Shown: positions 25,775 through 34,159 of the stretch, piece after piece
Numbering within the stretch: the stretch's first letter is position 1
How the letters are laid out: every line of letters begins with the position of its first letter
Assembly: GCF_016429255.1 (NCBI RefSeq)
Contig: NZ_JAELUG010000063.1
Location: 1-38,727 of the forward strand
DNA: 38,727 nt
Source: Rhizobium sp. ASV8
GTDB lineage: Bacteria; Pseudomonadota; Alphaproteobacteria; Rhizobiales; Rhizobiaceae
Reading direction: 5' to 3'
Translations under genes and position numbers: made by a program
The notes under the pieces: generated by a model
The model's input: the letters and a program-made list of their open reading frames with translations, nothing else
What the model was told of the DNA's origin: nothing
Databases searched by the model: none

Positions 25775-27283
25775 ATGTCTGAAACGGTAAACTGGAAAGC
25801 GGCGCAGAAATGCGCTGCTCAATTCGTGCAGAGCTGGAGCGATGGTGAGCCGGGCGGCGCTGTCATCGGCTTCGATGAAAATGGTGTCCGCTTTGCCGAA
25901 GCCGGCGGCGTCGAAAGCCTCTCGACGCTGGCGCCTTTCACCGCAGCAAGCGTGGTTCGCTACGCCTCGGTGACGAAACACGCCTTCTGCGCCCTGGTGC
26001 TCGCGCATTCCGACAAGATCGGTCTCGACGACCCTCTAGGCAAGCATCTGCCCGAACTGCAGGCGCCTCTTCGCGATGTGACCGTCGGCCGGGCTCTCGA
26101 CATGAGCGGCGGCTTGCCCGATACACGCGAATGCCTGTCGCTGCTCGGACTGTCTGTCTATACAGAGACAAAAGCTGGCCCGTTGCTCGATTTCCTCGCA
26201 CGCCAGACGCGATTGAACTATGAGGCCGGCACCGAGATTTCCTACTCCAACACGGGTTATCGCCTCGTAGAAGCGGCACTCGAACGACAGTGCGTATTCT
26301 TCCGCGATTACGTTCGTGAGGTCGGCGCGCAGACCGGCGCAGTACTCGATGCACCCGATGTCTGGAACGATCCGGTCATTGGCCTGGTTCCCGGCTATTG
26401 GCTAGACGGAGAGCGCTGGCAGCTTTCCGCCGCCGGCCTGCATATCTCTGCTTCCGGCAGCATGACAGGCAGCGGCGAGAGCCTTGCGAGATGGCTGATC
26501 GGCCTCCTCGGTGACAAGGAATCATTCCAGGGAGTCCTGGAGCAATTGTCGGCTGCGCGGCCGCTTGCCGACGGCCGCATGAGCGGTTACGGCCTTGGTC
26601 TGCGCCAAAGCCTGCTCGGCAAGCGTTCATTCATCGGACATGGCGGCTCCCATCCGGGCTACAAGAGCTATTTCCTGCTCGACCCCGCCCATAAGACCGG
26701 CTTCGTGGTGGTATCAAACCGTGAGGACACCAACGGCTATAAGATCGCCCTGGAATCCATGGCGGCTCTGACCGGCGAGACCCTGCCGCGCCCATGTCAA
26801 GCCCTTCGCGATGGCACCTATGTCACGGAAAGCGGTCCGTGGTGGATCAAGGTCGCCGGCAGCACGGTGACCTGTCTCGATGCCGACGAAACGATTTATG
26901 AAGATGAGGGAGCCTGGGTTTCCTCTCGCTCGGCTTCGTCACCGATGCGCCTGAAGATGGACGGCGAGGACATTGTCGGAGAGGTCGGACATGCGCAGCG
27001 TCGCTTCATCCCCATTCGAGAACAGGACGTCCCGGCATCCATGTCAGGCGTCTGGCATTCCTCCGAAGGGGCAAGCTTCACGATCGAAAGCGGCAAGGTT
27101 ATCATGGGCATAGGCCCTGTGCGCCATCATATGCCGCTAAGCGCTTTGGGTAATGGACGCTTCCTGTTTACCCTCGTCGACGGCCCCTGGACCAAGCGGG
27201 TTTGCCTCAACCTTCTCGGCGCAGACCGGTTGGAGTTGGTGCTCGCCCGAGCAAGAATGATCGAATACCGCCGCGCCGGGTGA
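25775..27283 (+). CDS. D-aminopeptidase-like serine hydrolase (beta-lactamase/DAP family)
   Basis: A 502-residue protein of the penicillin-recognising serine hydrolase superfamily, closest in layout to the D-aminopeptidase (DAP) of Ochrobactrum, which removes N-terminal D-residues from peptides and amides. Catalytic elements sit where expected: Ser65-x-x-Lys68 in 'ASVTKHAF', Tyr157-Ser-Asn159 in 'YSNTGY', and 'HGGSHPG' with His289 in place of the usual KTG triad. The C-terminal 170 residues form two predicted beta-barrel domains, as in DAP. There is no signal peptide, so it is cytoplasmic. It follows the peptide transporter on the same strand beyond the two-hairpin repeat. The DAP call is a strong family match; a related esterase is the alternative. 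Confidence 0.85.
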   Translation: MSETVNWKAAQKCAAQFVQSWSDGEPGGAVIGFDENGVRFAEAGGVESLSTLAPFTAASVVRYASVTKHAFCALVLAHSDKIGLDDPLGKHLPELQAPLRDVTVGRALDMSGGLPDTRECLSLLGLSVYTETKAGPLLDFLARQTRLNYEAGTEISYSNTGYRLVEAALERQCVFFRDYVREVGAQTGAVLDAPDVWNDPVIGLVPGYWLDGERWQLSAAGLHISASGSMTGSGESLARWLIGLLGDKESFQGVLEQLSAARPLADGRMSGYGLGLRQSLLGKRSFIGHGGSHPGYKSYFLLDPAHKTGFVVVSNREDTNGYKIALESMAALTGETLPRPCQALRDGTYVTESGPWWIKVAGSTVTCLDADETIYEDEGAWVSSRSASSPMRLKMDGEDIVGEVGHAQRRFIPIREQDVPASMSGVWHSSEGASFTIESGKVIMGIGPVRHHMPLSALGNGRFLFTLVDGPWTKRVCLNLLGADRLELVLARARMIEYRRAG

Positions 27284-27352
27284 TTGCATTCCCGGCTCAT
27301 TCGGGCCAAGGAGAACCCGGCATCAACGGCCGGTTTCTCTTGGGAGCTTCGA

Positions 27353-28237
27353 GTGGAAGTCAAATGGCTTGAAGATTTTCTGGCGCTGGCACGGACGCTG
27401 AATTTTTCGAAGGCGGCCGACGAGCGCCATGTGACGCAATCGGCCTTCAGCCGCCGCATCCGGCAACTTGAGGGCTGGGTTGGCACGAGCCTGATCGACC
27501 GGGCAACCTATCCTTCGCGCCTGACTGCGGCCGGCGAACGTTTCGTGCCAGTGGCAGAACAGACGCTGCAGGCGCTCTATCAGGCGCGGCGTAATCTCCA
27601 GCATGAGGATGGCACCGATGCTCGCACCGTAACGCTCACGGCGCTGCACACCCTGTCTTTTACCTTCTTTCCGGATTGGCTGAGCCGGCTCAACACCCTA
27701 ATCGGGCCGATCGTCTCGCATTTGCGGGCGGACTCCGGCACCATGGAAGAAAACCTGAATTCGCTTATCGACGGAGACTGCGATCTCCTTCTCACCTATC
27801 AGCATCTGCACGTGCCGATGCTGCTCGATCCGCAATTCGAATATCATACGCTCGGTCAGGAAAAGATCCTGCCCGTCAGCGCGCCGGGCGCGGACGGTGC
27901 GCCGTTGCATCGCGTCGAACCCGGCTTCTGCCATGTCAGTTATCAGAAGACATCTTTCTTCGGACAATTGGTGGCGGGCACCATCGGCGAGCGGCTACCG
28001 ACAGAGAACCGGGTGCATGTCGGCAGCATGTCGGTCGGCCTGAAGGGAATGGTCGCAGCCGGTTTCGGCCTTGCCTGGATACCGGAAAGCTTGGTCAAAG
28101 CAGAGCTGGCGGACGGCCGGCTGGTCTATGCAGCCGAACCTGATTGGAACATCGACGTCGAAATTCGCGTCTACCGCTCCCGCGAAAACCGTCGTCCGAT
28201 CGTCGGGCGCATCTGGTCGATGCTGGACAAGCCCTGA
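27353..28237 (+). CDS. LysR family transcriptional regulator, GTG start
   Basis: A 294-residue LysR-type activator. The winged helix-turn-helix is 'MEVKWLEDFLALARTLNFSKAADERHVTQSAFSRRIRQLEG' at the N-terminus; the effector domain follows from about residue 85. The GTG at 27353 is chosen because GGGAG lies about seven bases upstream and it gives the canonical LysR N-terminus; a longer TTG frame to 27284 would add 23 unrelated residues. It lies 69 bases after the D-aminopeptidase gene and convergent with the transaminase, so it probably controls this peptide/D-amino-acid locus. The target promoters are inferred. Confidence 0.9.
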   Translation: MEVKWLEDFLALARTLNFSKAADERHVTQSAFSRRIRQLEGWVGTSLIDRATYPSRLTAAGERFVPVAEQTLQALYQARRNLQHEDGTDARTVTLTALHTLSFTFFPDWLSRLNTLIGPIVSHLRADSGTMEENLNSLIDGDCDLLLTYQHLHVPMLLDPQFEYHTLGQEKILPVSAPGADGAPLHRVEPGFCHVSYQKTSFFGQLVAGTIGERLPTENRVHVGSMSVGLKGMVAAGFGLAWIPESLVKAELADGRLVYAAEPDWNIDVEIRVYRSRENRRPIVGRIWSMLDKP

Positions 28238-28261
28238 CGATCGGGTTGTCGTTGCGACGGC

Positions 28262-29128
28262 TCAAACCGCCGTACGGCGCGCATTTTCCATGTAAAGCGC
28301 GCGCAGGCGCTTGAACATCGGCCCCGGCGTGCCGTCGCCGACCGCTGCGCCATCGATGTTCGTGATGGCAACGATGAAGTTCGAAGCGCTCGTCAGCCAC
28401 ACTTCGGCGGCCGCCTTTGCCTCGTCGACGGAGAATGGTCGCTCCTCCAGCGCCAGCCCCGCTTCGCGGGCCAGATCCAGGATGGCAAGCCGCGTGCATC
28501 CCGGCAACGTCGCCTGGCTGTTCGCGCGCGTAACGATGTGGCCGTCGCGGGTGACGATGTAGCCCGTCGAGGACGCACCTTCCGTCACCATGCCGTTTTC
28601 GACCAGCCAGGCTTCATCGAAACCTTCAGCCTTGGCCGCACGCTTGGCCATGACCTGCGGTAGCAGACAGACACTTTTGATGTCGCGCCGCGCCCAGCGC
28701 TGATCCGGCATCGACTTGACCTTGAGGCCCTTTTCGACAGCGGCGACATGCTCCAGCGTCTTCGCCTGCGTGAAGATCACCAATGTCGGCGGCAGGTCTT
28801 CGGCATAGAAGAAATTGCGGTCTTCGGCGCCGCGCGTGTACTGAAGATAGACGACCCCTTCGGTCAGCTGGTTTTCCGCCACGAGACGCTTCTCGATTTG
28901 GACGATCTCGTCTGTGGTGATGGACAGATGGCCACCGATTTCCCCGACGCTGCGCTCCAACCGCGCCATATGCAAAGCGCTGTCGATCAGCTTGCCGCCG
29001 AGAACGGCAGTCACCTCATAGATGCCGTCGCCGAACAGGAAGCCACGGTCGAAAATGGATAGATGAGCCTCGTTTTCGGGCAGGAAGGCACCGTTCAGGT
29101 AGACGGTGCGGATCGTCGGGGCAGACAT
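28262..29128 (-). CDS. dat: D-amino-acid transaminase (class IV, PLP-dependent)
   Basis: A 288-residue cytoplasmic aminotransferase that moves the amino group of D-amino acids to a 2-oxo acid. PLP Lys151 is in 'RRDIKSVCLLPQVMAK', and Glu183, which contacts the pyridine nitrogen, is in 'MVTEGASST'. 'FDRGFLFGDGIYEV' near the N-terminus and 'VYLQYTRGAEDRNFFY' (cf. the D-AAT substrate loop) favour D-amino-acid transaminase over branched-chain transaminase or aminodeoxychorismate lyase; residue-level specificity cannot be settled by eye. It is convergent with the LysR gene and lies downstream of the P1 peptidase gene on the same strand, with a palindromic repeat between. It would feed D-residues freed by the peptidases into central metabolism. 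Confidence 0.88.
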   Translation of the reverse strand: MSAPTIRTVYLNGAFLPENEAHLSIFDRGFLFGDGIYEVTAVLGGKLIDSALHMARLERSVGEIGGHLSITTDEIVQIEKRLVAENQLTEGVVYLQYTRGAEDRNFFYAEDLPPTLVIFTQAKTLEHVAAVEKGLKVKSMPDQRWARRDIKSVCLLPQVMAKRAAKAEGFDEAWLVENGMVTEGASSTGYIVTRDGHIVTRANSQATLPGCTRLAILDLAREAGLALEERPFSVDEAKAAAEVWLTSASNFIVAITNIDGAAVGDGTPGPMFKRLRALYMENARRTAV

Positions 29129-29177
29129 GAAAACTCCGTAAAATGCGGGATGTGGAAATGAAATTCAGATGTGAGCC

Positions 29178-29228
29178 AGAGCATGATGCCGAAAGGTGCG
29201 GACAGTTTTTAACTCGGCATCATGCTCT
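29178..29228. repeat. Rhizobial-type dispersed palindrome
   Basis: A perfect 15-bp stem, AGAGCATGATGCCGA (29178-29192) with its complement at 29214-29228, around a 21-base loop, between the transaminase and P1-peptidase genes. The arm is, from memory, near-identical to a palindrome often seen in Rhizobium and Agrobacterium intergenic DNA. It may modulate expression between the two genes. Confidence 0.75.
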
Positions 29229-29250
29229 GCTTATTTGCTTTTGAGCGGTT

Positions 29251-30324
29251 TCAGAGTTCAGGTCGAACAGACCTGAAATCATCCGGCTCAAGTGCGCGAA
29301 GGCTGATCGCATCGGCTGACGAGATCTTGCCGGTCGCGGCGTTGAAGCCCCTAGTTTCGACCGCCATGGCAAGCGAATTGAGGATAGCTTCTTCGGTCGC
29401 TTCGATGGCGGCTTCGAAGAGCGGCGACACGACGTCGTTGCTCAAGGATGGGATCGCACTCCCCCTCTTGCGGTGTTCGGGGGTCCGGCGCACGGCCTCG
29501 GCGGTCGAAAAGGCCAACGCATAATCGCCCGAACCGTTGCTCAGCGCCGCACCGGTGCGCGCAAGGCCACCGAAACAACGGCGCGCCAGCCTCTCAAGGT
29601 TGCGTGAGCAGAGCGGCGCATCCGTGGCAAGCACGATGACGATAGAGCCGTCCTTGTCGTGTTCCGCCAAGGTCGCATAGTCGCGACCGGCAACGATAAG
29701 ATGGCCGCCGTAGTTCGATTGGACAAGCACGCCGAGCCGATAGGTTTCTCCGCCGACCGGCACCAGGCGGGAGCTTGTCCCGATACCGCCCTTCAACCCG
29801 AATGCAACCGTTCCGGTCCCGGCGCCCACGGCGCCCTCTTCGACCGCCCCCGATGTTGCGCCGTCGATCGCCTGCGAGATCTCATCGACGCTCGGGCGAG
29901 CCGCGCGAATGTCGTTGAGGCGGGAATCGTTGGTTTCACCGACCACGGCGTTGATCGACACTGTCAGCTCATTGCCGGGCTGGGCGAGAGTGTGGCGGAT
30001 AAGGGCATCGATGCCGCGTCCAACAGCCAGCGTGTTTGTGAGAACGATCGGCGTCTCGATCTCACCGAGCTCGACGATTTGCGTGGAGCCAGCAAATTTT
30101 CCGAAACCATTGAGAATGGCGAACCCGGCGGGGACCTTGTCCTGAAACAGATTACCGCCATGTGGCAGGATCGCGGTTGCGCCCGTGCGAGTGCGCTCGC
30201 CTTCATGACATGTGACATGGCCGACGCACACGCCGTCGACATCGGTGATCGCGTTCAGCGGGCCAGGCTCGAAATGCCCGGGTGCAAAGCCAAGCTCGCG
30301 GATTCTATGGCGTTTCTGGTCCAT
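29251..30324 (-). CDS. dmpA: P1 family aminopeptidase (DmpA-type L-aminopeptidase/D-esterase)
   Basis: A 357-residue autoprocessing N-terminal-nucleophile hydrolase of family P1/S58. DmpA releases N-terminal L-residues from peptides and hydrolyses D-amino acid esters and amides. Self-cleavage is expected at Gly226-Ser227 in 'KDGSIVIVLATDAPL', generating the Ser nucleophile; the oxyanion Asn is in 'LVQSNYGGHLI'. The N-terminal 'NAITDVDGVCVGHVT' and 'GAGTGTVAFGLKGGIGTSS' are family landmarks. There is no signal peptide. It lies upstream of the D-transaminase gene and downstream of an exported alpha/beta hydrolase on the same strand, consistent with one minus-strand operon that complements the D-aminopeptidase. 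Beta-peptide or amide substrates are equally possible for this family. Confidence 0.9.
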   Translation of the reverse strand: MDQKRHRIRELGFAPGHFEPGPLNAITDVDGVCVGHVTCHEGERTRTGATAILPHGGNLFQDKVPAGFAILNGFGKFAGSTQIVELGEIETPIVLTNTLAVGRGIDALIRHTLAQPGNELTVSINAVVGETNDSRLNDIRAARPSVDEISQAIDGATSGAVEEGAVGAGTGTVAFGLKGGIGTSSRLVPVGGETYRLGVLVQSNYGGHLIVAGRDYATLAEHDKDGSIVIVLATDAPLCSRNLERLARRCFGGLARTGAALSNGSGDYALAFSTAEAVRRTPEHRKRGSAIPSLSNDVVSPLFEAAIEATEEAILNSLAMAVETRGFNAATGKISSADAISLRALEPDDFRSVRPEL

Positions 30325-30471
30325 TATTCATGCCTCACAAAGATGGCACGACATTACTCTGCCGCGCGGCGCGAAGGCACAACAAAAACGGAATAGTTTC
30401 AGACCGGCTTTGCAAAGATGGATGTTGCGTCTTCCGACACGACACGACGACCCGCGCGCATATGGATCTCC

Positions 30472-31383
30472 CTAGAGAAAGCGATGGTCGCGCAACCAGG
30501 TCTCCCACCAGCCGGGCCATTCGGCGCTCGGCGTAGCCGGCTTGCCCATGCCAAAACCATGCCCCCCGCTCGGCAAGCGGTGCAACTCGGCAGGGATCCC
30601 GGCCTTGCCGCAAGCGTCTGCCATGATGAGTGTGTTTGCCGGATTTGAGATGGGATCGTCCTCGGCCTGCACCAGGAAAACCGGCGGGCACCCCGAGCGG
30701 ACATGCGTCTCTACAGACCACTCCGCACTGGCTTGTGCATCAGGATGGGCGCCAACCAACGAACGACGAGCCGAGGTGTGGTCATATGGTGGTTTCAGCG
30801 TGATGACCGGATAGATCAGTGCAACCAAGTCGGGCCGTACGGATTGGCTATCCGCTATGTCGACTTGTTGATATGAGGCAAAGGCGGAGCGGGTTGCCGC
30901 CAGACCCACCAAGTGACCGCCGGCAGAAAAGCCGAGAACACCGATGCGTGTGGGATCGAGATGCCGGCTCGAGGCTTGCGAACGCATGAGGCGCAGGGCG
31001 CGTTGTGCATCCTGCAACGGCGCGAGCGGGCCGTTGTTCCATCCTTCTCGCGGCAACCGATAGGTCAGCACGAAGGCGGTAATGCCGCGCGCCATCAGCC
31101 ACCGAGCGGCAGGATAGGCCTCTTTTTCCAGCTCGATGCGCTTGTACCCGCCGCCAGCGGCAATCAGAACGCTCGCGCCATTTGCCTGTCCTGGCGCAAA
31201 GATCTCCAGGCTCGGCATGACGATATTACTGACAGCGCCTCTGTCGCTCGTTTGCAGACTGCCGGAGGGGCCGCCGCCCCCTGGTGGTGGCCCCGGCCAA
31301 AGAGGGATGATCGAATTCGACGCTGCCGCTCTCGTAGAAATTGCGGCAACCATCGTACCGATCAGAAAGGAACGACGATCCAT
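30472..31383 (-). CDS. Exported alpha/beta hydrolase (Tat-signal esterase-like)
   Basis: A 303-residue serine hydrolase beginning with a twin-arginine signal 'DRRSFLIGTMVAAISTRAAA' at the ATG of 31383. The triad is readable: Ser in 'GFSAGGH', Asp in 'QAEDDPI' and His in 'SGGHGFGMG'; the oxyanion loop is 'IAAGGGYKRI'. The layout matches acetyl-esterase/xylan-esterase-like exported hydrolases. The frame extends upstream but the added segment is Cys-rich and unlike a protein start. It is expressed from the same strand as the DmpA and transaminase genes; a 147-base gap weakens the operon link. It may act on an esterified peptide or sugar in the periplasm (inference). Confidence 0.85.
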   Translation of the reverse strand: MDRRSFLIGTMVAAISTRAAASNSIIPLWPGPPPGGGGPSGSLQTSDRGAVSNIVMPSLEIFAPGQANGASVLIAAGGGYKRIELEKEAYPAARWLMARGITAFVLTYRLPREGWNNGPLAPLQDAQRALRLMRSQASSRHLDPTRIGVLGFSAGGHLVGLAATRSAFASYQQVDIADSQSVRPDLVALIYPVITLKPPYDHTSARRSLVGAHPDAQASAEWSVETHVRSGCPPVFLVQAEDDPISNPANTLIMADACGKAGIPAELHRLPSGGHGFGMGKPATPSAEWPGWWETWLRDHRFL

Positions 31384-31749
31384 CGTTATCAATCCGGAGA
31401 CCTCGCATCCGCGCAGGGACAGCCGCGAGAGGTCGAGATTGCAATCATCTCTGGCCTCTGCGCACCCACGGATGTGAAGCGAACATCTGCATATGGCAGC
31501 AATATGGCGTCCTTTTATGGGTCTCAGTGACGTCCACCCACAACCCAACAGAGAATTTCCTTTGCTGCTCTTCCTTACGCACTAACGATAGATTGACTGG
31601 CCGCAAGGCTTGCCTTTTCAAAAAAGCGCTGCAAATGAATGCCTTAGCGTGGTAGATATGTGAGAAGAGCGTGTCTCGCCACCTTCCATCTCTTCTCGGG
31701 AGGGGCTTGGTGACCATGCTCCGACCCGACGGTATCTGAGGAGACCAGA
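31384..31749. promoter_or_regulatory. Divergent region between the hydrolase and the AraC regulator
   Basis: About 366 bases without a credible gene. It should hold the promoters for both flanking genes. A short palindrome GCAAG-G-CTTGC lies at 31603-31613. AGGAG at 31739-31743 is the ribosome site of the downstream TTG start. No clear promoter boxes or longer repeats were seen. Confidence 0.4.
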
Positions 31750-32940
31750 TTGCCTGACTTTCGACGCGAGGAACAATCCGCTTCCGCGGAGGCCAAAGCG
31801 AAAGATGATGTTGGAAGCGGTGACGACAAGCCCGCACAAGCTGAACGCCGGCGCTTTCCGCGTTCAAGCACGACGATCGGCGAAGAACAGCGTCAGCAAA
31901 TCCCTGCCCTGAAGCCGCTTTTGTTTTCCACCCGAGATCTCGAGCCCCGCGCGCAATTTGCAGCATGGCAGGCATATATTGCTCCCCTCATCGACATCAG
32001 GCTGCCGGACAATATCAGCACCGAAGCCGGCTTTCTCGCCGAGCATGTGGCCTGGAACCTTGGCGGAATACTGATCACGCAGCAGAGTACGCCACCGCAT
32101 AGCTATCTTCGCTCGCAGGCGAAAGTGAAGACGAACCTCGTCGATCATTGGCATATTTCCGTGCTGCACAGCGGCAGGACATGGACCGAGGTGGACGGGC
32201 TCGTCTCAGAAGGCGAGCCAGGCAAGGTCGAGTTGCGATCTCTCGGCCACCCGTTCCGCGGACGCTCGACGGAAGCCAAAACCCTGTCACTTATTCTGCC
32301 TCGCACATTGCTGTCGGATGCCCCCGCTTCGACCGACGTCAAAAACAATGTCGCCCTTTCCGGAACGCTCACGAAGCTCCTGATCGAATATCTGGATATT
32401 ATAGAGAGTAATCTCGTCAATTTCGCCGCGGCAGATCTCCCGCATGTCGTTCAAACGCTACGCGACATGATCCTTGCAAGTGTCTCGTCCTGGGCGGCCC
32501 AATCCGCAGGCACCGAGCAACACAGCATATTGACCCTGACGGAGCGCATCCGCCGGTTCGTCGAGAACAATCTCACCTCGGACGATTTGACGGTGGACCG
32601 CATATGCCGCGAACTCGGCATATCCCGCACGAAGCTCTATCAGGTCTTCGAACAGGAAGGCGGCGTGCATCATTATATTCAGCGGCGGCGCCTGCTCTCG
32701 GCACATGCGGCGCTCAGCGATCCTGCCAATCGGGAACAGATCGTCGACATTGCCTTCACGATCGGCTTTTCGTCCGCTGCGCATTTCAGCCGGGCGTTCA
32801 GCAAGGAGTTCGGCTACAGTCCTCGTGAAGCAAGAAACCTCTCCTCTCCCCATTATTCCGGGCAGGTACAGCCGCCGATGCCGGTCGACGGGACTCAATC
32901 CTTCGAAACATGGTTGAGGATGCTCGGTCACAATCGCTGA
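31750..32940 (+). CDS. AraC family transcriptional regulator, TTG start
   Basis: A 396-residue regulator. An Asp/Lys-rich disordered N-terminus of about 50 residues precedes an AraC-binding-like domain ('LEPRAQFAAWQAYIAPLIDIR', typical of the PF14525 type) and a C-terminal double helix-turn-helix: 'LTVDRICRELGISRTKLYQVFEQEGGVHHYIQRRRLLSAHAALSD' and 'IVDIAFTIGFSSAAHFSRAFSKEFGYSPREAR'. The TTG start is supported by AGGAG six bases upstream. It is divergent from the exported alpha/beta hydrolase and may control it, though the gap is 366 bases. The inducer is unknown. Confidence 0.88.
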   Translation: MPDFRREEQSASAEAKAKDDVGSGDDKPAQAERRRFPRSSTTIGEEQRQQIPALKPLLFSTRDLEPRAQFAAWQAYIAPLIDIRLPDNISTEAGFLAEHVAWNLGGILITQQSTPPHSYLRSQAKVKTNLVDHWHISVLHSGRTWTEVDGLVSEGEPGKVELRSLGHPFRGRSTEAKTLSLILPRTLLSDAPASTDVKNNVALSGTLTKLLIEYLDIIESNLVNFAAADLPHVVQTLRDMILASVSSWAAQSAGTEQHSILTLTERIRRFVENNLTSDDLTVDRICRELGISRTKLYQVFEQEGGVHHYIQRRRLLSAHAALSDPANREQIVDIAFTIGFSSAAHFSRAFSKEFGYSPREARNLSSPHYSGQVQPPMPVDGTQSFETWLRMLGHNR

Positions 32941-32954
32941 CGGATGCCGTCAGC
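32936..32954 (+). terminator. Short hairpin at the end of the AraC gene
   Basis: GCTGACGG-ATG-CCGTCAGC, a perfect 8-bp stem with a 3-base loop that overlaps the TGA stop. No T-run follows, so it is a weak intrinsic terminator or a message-end stabiliser. Confidence 0.4.
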
Positions 32955-33153
32955 TGTCGTCACTGTGAGACAAGACCCGCTTATTTCCCTAGGCAAGCGG
33001 CAGAATGCTCCCTGACATTTCCCCCGCAAGGCACACGAGACCGCGTTTGGCAATCGTGAAAATGTACGCTGCTGCAAGTTTCAGGATGCATGGCTAACGA
33101 CACACAATTCGTAACTTATTAAAAATGAAACGAATATTGGAGCCGACATTAGT

Positions 33154-33193
33154 GCCTTGGTGTGTGGCGAGTACACGTGGAGTCCACCAAGGC
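33154..33193 (+). promoter_or_regulatory. Leader hairpin before the 73-residue gene
   Basis: GCCTTGGTG (33154-33162) is complementary to CACCAAGGC (33185-33193), with an inner GTGT/ACAC pairing. It lies 21 bases before the start codon and just ahead of the AGGGAG ribosome site, so it could gate translation or be an operator. No known riboswitch is recognised. Confidence 0.4.
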
Positions 33194-33213
33194 AAGTCTT
33201 AGGGAGCAGATCG

Positions 33214-33435
33214 ATGGTATCCACACGCCAGACAATAGAGATCAGCAAGCCACAGCATTCCGCCAACGATGCCTATCGCGCAGTCGAGCGCGAGGAAATT
33301 CTGGAGCTGGCATTTCGGGATTTCGTCCAGGCAGTCGTCGCGGCGGGCTGGAGCGAGTCTGAAGTTGCACTGACTTTGGCTGATATTGCAGACGACTATG
33401 TCATGGCGCTCGCGGGCAGGGTCGCAGAAAAATAG
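33214..33435 (+). CDS. Small conserved-looking protein, 73 residues
   Basis: An unrecognised acidic, helix-rich protein, 'REEILELAFRDFVQAVVAAGWSESEVALTLADIADDYVMALAGRV', with no signal or membrane segment. The ATG at 33214 has AGGGAG eight bases upstream; the longer frame to 33157 would run through the leader hairpin. A strong hairpin plus T-run ends the transcript at 33498-33549, so it has both a plausible start and a terminator. It resembles small proteins seen in rhizobial genomes, but no family can be named. No nearby partner suggests a role. Confidence 0.6.
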   Translation: MVSTRQTIEISKPQHSANDAYRAVEREEILELAFRDFVQAVVAAGWSESEVALTLADIADDYVMALAGRVAEK

Positions 33436-33497
33436 TGTTGCATGGCCGCCGGTGCTCCGCAGGGGTGAGCACGCGCGACCAACAGCAACTCTTGACC

Positions 33498-33549
33498 ATG
33501 CCGCCGGTACTGCCGCCCATCAAGGGCGATTGACCGGCGGCATTGGTTT
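33498..33549 (+). terminator. Intrinsic terminator after the 73-residue gene
   Basis: ATGCCGCCGGT (33498-33508) pairs perfectly with ACCGGCGGCAT (33533-33543), and a CGCCC/GGGCG stem lies inside. TTGGTTTTT follows. It separates the small gene from the VOC gene. Confidence 0.8.
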
Positions 33550-33615
33550 TTCCGAATGAGCGGACTTCCTTCAATCCCAACATCCCCGAACACAATTAAA
33601 AAGACGAGCGCGACG

Positions 33616-34053
33616 ATGAAGATCAGACAGCATCTTTGGTTCCGTCAGGATATGGACGCAGCGCTTGAACTCTACACATCGCTGATCCCCGGTTCGTCGA
33701 TCGGTTGGGTCTCTAACATCCTGACCAGCAACCCGAACGGCCCGGCCGGTAGCGCCAGGGTTGCCGGCTTCACACTCGCCAACCGCCCCTATATGGGCTT
33801 CGAGGCTGGTCCGTTCGACCACTTCGATCATAACTCTGAGATCATGATCGAATGCGAAACGCAGGCCGAGGCAGATCGTCTGCGCCGCGCGCTTGGCAAG
33901 CCGGGTGCGCCAACATCATGCAACCCTGTGCGCGATGCCTGGGGAGTTTCCTGGCTGCTTTTGGTCGGGCAAAAGGTCGACGGCGTCGATGCGAAACTCC
34001 AGACCGATATAATCGGCGCCGATCCGATACGAGGCGATCGGTCCGTCGCCTGA
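33616..34053 (+). CDS. VOC family protein (PhnB-like)
   Basis: A 145-residue soluble protein of the vicinal-oxygen-chelate fold, PhnB/3-demethylubiquinone-methyltransferase-like group. Landmarks are 'KIRQHLWFRQDMDAALELYTSLIPGSSI', 'ARVAGFTLANRPYMGFEAGP' and 'SCNPVRDAWGVSWLLL', which parallel the usual 'FWFDGxAEEAxxFYxSLFP' and 'FGVSWQ' elements. The metal-binding residues of true dioxygenases are not evident, as is common in this group, so catalysis is uncertain. The ATG at 33616 gives the conserved start but has a weak ribosome site; an ATG at 33556 is possible. It is convergent with the membrane protein gene. Confidence 0.8.
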   Translation: MKIRQHLWFRQDMDAALELYTSLIPGSSIGWVSNILTSNPNGPAGSARVAGFTLANRPYMGFEAGPFDHFDHNSEIMIECETQAEADRLRRALGKPGAPTSCNPVRDAWGVSWLLLVGQKVDGVDAKLQTDIIGADPIRGDRSVA

Positions 34054-34159
34054 ACGGCCTACGGTGCCTGAACACCCAGATGCCTAAGGGCATGGCGCAT
34101 CAGCACATTCCCGCATTTATCGAATGGCAAAGACACCCCGTCCTTTTGCCGTCAACGCA

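Noticed and set aside
33081..33266. Minus-strand 61-codon frame over the leader of the small gene
   Set aside because: No ribosome site or recognisable features; overlaps the better-supported plus-strand gene and its leader hairpin.
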